Assembly (NCBI RefSeq): GCF_905175385.1
Contig: NZ_HG992749.1
Span: forward strand, 1,984,001 to 2,048,000
Source of the DNA: Vibrio sp. B1FLJ16
GTDB lineage: Bacteria > Pseudomonadota > Gammaproteobacteria > Enterobacterales > Vibrionaceae
Length of the DNA stretch: 64,000 nt
Direction: 5' to 3'
Shown here: in pieces, positions 61,500 through 64,000 of the stretch
How the letters are laid out: every line of letters starts with the position of its first letter
Numbering within the stretch: position 1 is the stretch's first letter
Position numbers and translations under genes: made by a program
The notes under the pieces: generated by a model
The model's input: the letters and a program-made list of their open reading frames with translations, nothing else
Databases searched by the model: none
Told to the model about the DNA's origin: nothing

Positions 61500-62270
61500 A
61501 TGAGAATACTGATCCCGTTATTACTTCTATGTGTCTCTATGCCTTCTTGGGCACAACGCCAATTTGATATTGAAGTAATCATTTTCAAGCGAGCAGTCGA
61601 CGCTGAAAGCACGAGTGAATCCTGGCCAGACGAATTGCCTGAGATCGAAATGATGAATGTAGGCAGTTTAGATAGCGATGCTTATCGCTCTTCTAAAGGT
61701 GTCACTGTTCTGCCGAGTTCCTCGTTCCATCTAAACCCACAAGAAGCGGCTCTGAACAGTCATGCAGGATTTAAAGTGCTGAAGCATGTTGCATGGCGAC
61801 AGGGAGATCAGGGCCAGCGCAGCGCACCTGTTTTTCGTATCGTCGGCGGACGAGACTTTTCTGAATCCTATTACGCTGATGGCAGCCCGAATGACGGCAG
61901 CAATACAACCTTTTCCAGTGATGGTTACAGTGAGTCCAACGTAAACGGCCCGCTGTACGAATTGGATGGCAAGATTCAGATCTACGTTCAGCACTATTTG
62001 TTTGCAGAAACGACAATGGATTTGAGGGAGCCTAGTGTCCGTCAAGTACGTTTAGAATCAACACCAACAGATCAGCTAACCGATGAGATGGGAATCATAG
62101 ATGGAAATGTTCAAATTGGTAACTTAGCGGACGTTTCTCCAATGGTTACAGAAGAGAAGTTCCTTAAAACCTACCGACTGGATCAAAAACGCCGTATGCG
62201 AAGCGGCGAAACACACTACCTGGACAGCCCGTTAATGGGCATGATTATCCAAGTGCGTCGTGTGGAGTAA
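61500..62270 (+). CDS. csiV: CsiV (cell shape integrity Vibrio), peptidoglycan-binding activator
   Basis: 256 residues from the ATG at 61500; a frame start 14 codons earlier overlaps mfd. Signal peptide MRILIPLLLLCVSMPSWA. The mature protein begins QRQFDIEVIIFKRA, a typical opening for the CsiV/DUF2803 family, and includes FRIVGGRDFSESY and LDGKIQIYVQHYLFAETTMDL. In V. cholerae CsiV acts through LpoA to activate PBP1A and is needed for cell shape. The Vibrio gene is next to mfd, as here. The lipid anchor is absent (no lipobox), so it is a soluble periplasmic protein. A strong terminator follows. Confidence 0.9.
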   Translation: MRILIPLLLLCVSMPSWAQRQFDIEVIIFKRAVDAESTSESWPDELPEIEMMNVGSLDSDAYRSSKGVTVLPSSSFHLNPQEAALNSHAGFKVLKHVAWRQGDQGQRSAPVFRIVGGRDFSESYYADGSPNDGSNTTFSSDGYSESNVNGPLYELDGKIQIYVQHYLFAETTMDLREPSVRQVRLESTPTDQLTDEMGIIDGNVQIGNLADVSPMVTEEKFLKTYRLDQKRRMRSGETHYLDSPLMGMIIQVRRVE

Positions 62271-62284
62271 CTAACAAAACCCCA

Positions 62285-62316
62285 CAAAAGCGCAGCTCCG
62301 GCTGCGCTTTTGCTTT
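62285..62316 (+). terminator. Terminator of csiV
   Basis: Perfect 12-bp stem CAAAAGCGCAGC / GCTGCGCTTTTG with a TCCG loop, then CTTTAT. Confidence 0.9.
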
Positions 62317-62367
62317 ATAACTAGAGAGTTATTAGAAAACATTAAGCGATAGAAGCCCTACTGATTC

Positions 62368-62916
62368 ATGAGCCCTGATTTCGAAATCATCACACCTCGC
62401 CTAGCTTTACGTCTCATTCCAGCCGAGGACGCAAATGCTCTGCATCATTTACTCGTTCACTCGCCTACCCTTCATACCTGGTTAGACTGGTGTAATGAAA
62501 ACGTATCGCTAAAAGATACACAGGACTTTCTGCTTGCCACGCGCCTTAACTGGGTTAAAACCGAAGCCTTTGGCTTTGGCATTTATGATCGTGAGACTAA
62601 TGCTCTATTGGGAATGGCAGCGGTAAACGAGCTTTATCACACCTTTAATATGGCAAGTATCGGATATTGGGTTGCGGACCGTTATCAGCGTCGCGGTTAT
62701 GCGCAAGAAGCCGTCTGTGCTTTGGCTGAGTTCTGCTTTGCCAAACTAAGCCTGACTAGGATAGAAATCGTTTGCGATACCGAAAATACCGCCAGCCAGG
62801 CACTCATTGAATCCATTGGGGCGTGTAAAGAGACCATCGCGAGAAATCGTTTTATTTTCAAGGGCAAACCCAAAGATGGCGTGGTTTATTCGCTACTGCC
62901 GCAAGATCTCAGATAA
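62368..62916 (+). CDS. GNAT family N-acetyltransferase (RimL/RimJ-like)
   Basis: 182 residues of the ribosomal-protein alanine/serine acetyltransferase group. ITPRLALRLIPAEDA is the amino-terminal RimJ/RimL signature, GMAAVNELYHTFNMASIGYWVADRYQRRGYAQEAV holds the acetyl-CoA pyrophosphate-binding loop (Q/RxxGxA as RRGYAQEA) and RIEIVCDTENTASQALIESIGA is motif B. The substrate is unknown; RimL acetylates the N-terminus of ribosomal protein L12, but this family is broad. The gene is monocistronic, 50 bp after the csiV terminator, with no close partner. Confidence 0.88.
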   Translation: MSPDFEIITPRLALRLIPAEDANALHHLLVHSPTLHTWLDWCNENVSLKDTQDFLLATRLNWVKTEAFGFGIYDRETNALLGMAAVNELYHTFNMASIGYWVADRYQRRGYAQEAVCALAEFCFAKLSLTRIEIVCDTENTASQALIESIGACKETIARNRFIFKGKPKDGVVYSLLPQDLR

Positions 62917-62919
62917 ACA

Positions 62920-62948
62920 AAAGCCGCTAAACAAAAGTTTGCGGCTTT
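62920..62948. terminator. Hairpin terminator between the GNAT and DsbA-like genes
   Basis: AAAGCCGC(T)AAAC with GTTTGCGGCTTT, one bulged T and AAAA loop. Convergent genes on both sides; likely bidirectional. Confidence 0.8.
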
Positions 62949-62976
62949 ATGGCTTTCTTATTCTGCTTTTTGGCAG

Positions 62977-63603
62977 TTATTTCGGCATGTTTTCCGTGAT
63001 ACGTTCGCGAATCAACTTGAGTGTTGACTCTGTTGACAGGTAATCAACCTCAATCGGGAAGTATGCATCATTGATTTGTAGTACTAAGCTGGGATAAGAG
63101 TTCACACCGAGGCTTCGCGCTAAGCTCAACTGGTCCTGGAATACACCCTCAAGCAAAGTCCCATCCATATCATTTTTAAACTGCTGAACATTCAAGCCGA
63201 TTTCTTTAGCTAACTGCAGATGCGTCGCTTCTTCGTGCGGAGGTAGCGCCCGCAGGTAATACGCATGCTGGATAGCTTCAAGCATTTGCTCATAAGAATC
63301 CTGAAAACCTGCTGCAATCACTGCACGGCATGACTGATAAGTGCTTCTTACTGGGGTGCACAGTTTCCAGAAATCATAGTTGAACTTGGTACCTAGCTGA
63401 CGTTCAATTTGCTGCCAGATCCCTTCAAGCTTTTGCTGCATTTCAGGAGGCATTGGCAAATTCGTATCCGGTGCAAGACCACCTACGACATATTCAAACT
63501 GAATCACACCTGGCAGTTGCTGCTTCAGTTTATCGATAGTTGGTTTGTAGCCCCAACACCAACTGCACATCGGATCATGCACGTAATAAAGCTTTATGTT
63601 CAT
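62977..63603 (-). CDS. DsbA family thioredoxin-fold oxidoreductase
   Basis: 208 residues, no signal peptide, so it is probably cytoplasmic. The active-site MCSWCWGYKP (CxxC with W between) at residues ~12-20 and the HD before it are the DsbA/FrnE-like pattern; the cis-Pro region is GVNSYPSLVLQ (Ser-Tyr-Pro) near residue 170. The helical insert (DSYEQMLEAIQHAYYLRALPPHEEATHLQ) is typical of the DsbA domain. FrnE-type proteins are cytoplasmic disulphide isomerases in stress. Specific substrate unknown. It lies on the minus strand next to grxD, another thiol protein, but a terminator hairpin separates the two. Confidence 0.85.
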   Translation of the reverse strand: MNIKLYYVHDPMCSWCWGYKPTIDKLKQQLPGVIQFEYVVGGLAPDTNLPMPPEMQQKLEGIWQQIERQLGTKFNYDFWKLCTPVRSTYQSCRAVIAAGFQDSYEQMLEAIQHAYYLRALPPHEEATHLQLAKEIGLNVQQFKNDMDGTLLEGVFQDQLSLARSLGVNSYPSLVLQINDAYFPIEVDYLSTESTLKLIRERITENMPK

Positions 63604-63610
63604 TCCACTA

Positions 63611-63641
63611 CCCTAAAAGAAAAAGGAGCCAATGCGGCTCC
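63611..63641 (-). terminator. Terminator of grxD
   Basis: Stem GGAGCC / GGCTCC (63625-63630 with 63636-63641) with a 5-nt loop, followed on the minus strand by TTTTTCTTTT. Confidence 0.85.
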
Positions 63642-63675
63642 CTCGTATTCTATCGCAAATATGAGTATTTACGAA

Positions 63676-64000
63676 TTACTCAGCTTCACCTTCAGCGCGA
63701 GCTGCGGCTTCTTTGATTAGAGGCTGAAGTTCACCCTTCTGGAACATTTCCAGAATGATGTCACAACCACCAATCAGCTCACCTTCAACCCATAATTGAG
63801 GGAAAGTTGGCCATTGTGCGTATTTTGGCAGCTCAGCACGGATGTCTGGGTTTTGTAGAATGTCTACGTAAGCGAACTTCTCACCACATGCCATCAGAGC
63901 TTGTGACGCTTGAGAAGAGAAACCACAGCTTGGCAGTTTCGGTGAGCCTTTCATGTACAGCAGGATTGAATTTTCAGAGATCTGCTGTTTGATTTTGTCG
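63676..64000 (-). CDS. grxD: Monothiol glutaredoxin GrxD (5' end cut by window edge)
   Basis: At least 107 residues are visible and the frame stays open to the window edge, with DKIKQQISENSILLYMKGSP before the internal ATG at 63954; only a few residues of the N-terminus should be missing. The CGFS active site is in KLPSCGFSSQAS. The Thr-Val-Pro region is in WPTFPQLWVEGELIGGCDIILEMF, where GGCD binds glutathione. Grx4-type proteins carry [2Fe-2S] clusters and are part of iron-sulphur trafficking and iron sensing, with BolA partners. E. coli GrxD is 115 residues. The C-terminal Ala/Glu-rich tail is normal for the family. Confidence 0.96.
   Translation of the reverse strand, partial: DKIKQQISENSILLYMKGSPKLPSCGFSSQASQALMACGEKFAYVDILQNPDIRAELPKYAQWPTFPQLWVEGELIGGCDIILEMFQKGELQPLIKEAAARAEGEAE

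Overview
The window looks like a chromosomal segment from a marine Vibrio, judged from gene content and order; no database search was possible. Pointers are a TfoX/TfoY-type regulator, monomeric NADP-isocitrate dehydrogenase, CsiV, a PilZ protein directly before mfd, a DUF3360 membrane protein beside pflB, a yeaG-yeaH-ycgB cluster and ComEC. As I recall V. cholerae chromosome 1, the order tfoY...glgA-glgC...topA...aroA...aat-bpt-infA, then xthA...pflB...pflA...msbA-comEC...lol...mfd-csiV, matches closely. DNA is moderately AT-rich. Intergenic regions carry many strong hairpin terminators. I found no rRNA, tRNA, CRISPR array, prophage, transposase or integron.

Layout. 1-5.1 kb: the end of tfoY, a TVP38-family membrane protein overlapping a DUF2007 zinc-ribbon protein, an alpha/beta hydrolase, and glgC-glgA for glycogen synthesis, with glgC frameshifted. 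5.7-12.4 kb: topA, yciN, aroA, then aat-bpt-infA (N-degron tagging and translation initiation). 12.5-18.5 kb: clpS-clpA, which degrade what Aat and Bpt mark, then cspD and monomeric icd. 18.8-25.4 kb: rluE, yccT, a porin, and a dinG-TSUP-priC-rsmS operon in which dinG is frameshifted at an A8 run. 25.5-33.5 kb: a chemoreceptor, xthA, a basic amino acid ABC importer operon and a large uncharacterised lipoprotein.

34-41.8 kb is the anaerobic block: a DUF3360 membrane protein where E. coli has focA, pflB, an LpxR-like outer-membrane protein, pflA, an orphan CbiM-like protein and yfbU. A good FNR-type site precedes the DUF3360 gene. 42.3-47.1 kb: yeaG-yeaH-ycgB stress operon. 47.2-57.2 kb: envelope biogenesis, with lpxK-ycaR-kdsB and msbA (LPS), comEC, a DUF2062 protein and lolC-lolD-lolE (lipoprotein sorting). 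57.4-64 kb: a degenerate PilZ protein, mfd, csiV, a GNAT acetyltransferase, a DsbA-like oxidoreductase and the start-truncated grxD.

Most of the window is conserved core genome, and I do not see a clear new defence or mobile system. The most interesting signals are: two 177-bp copies, in opposite orientation, of a palindromic MITE-like element; the DUF3360 protein in the focA position with an FNR-like box and two extra palindromes; competing hairpins in the icd leader; and two frameshifted genes, one at an A8 tract where slippage could restore the frame.
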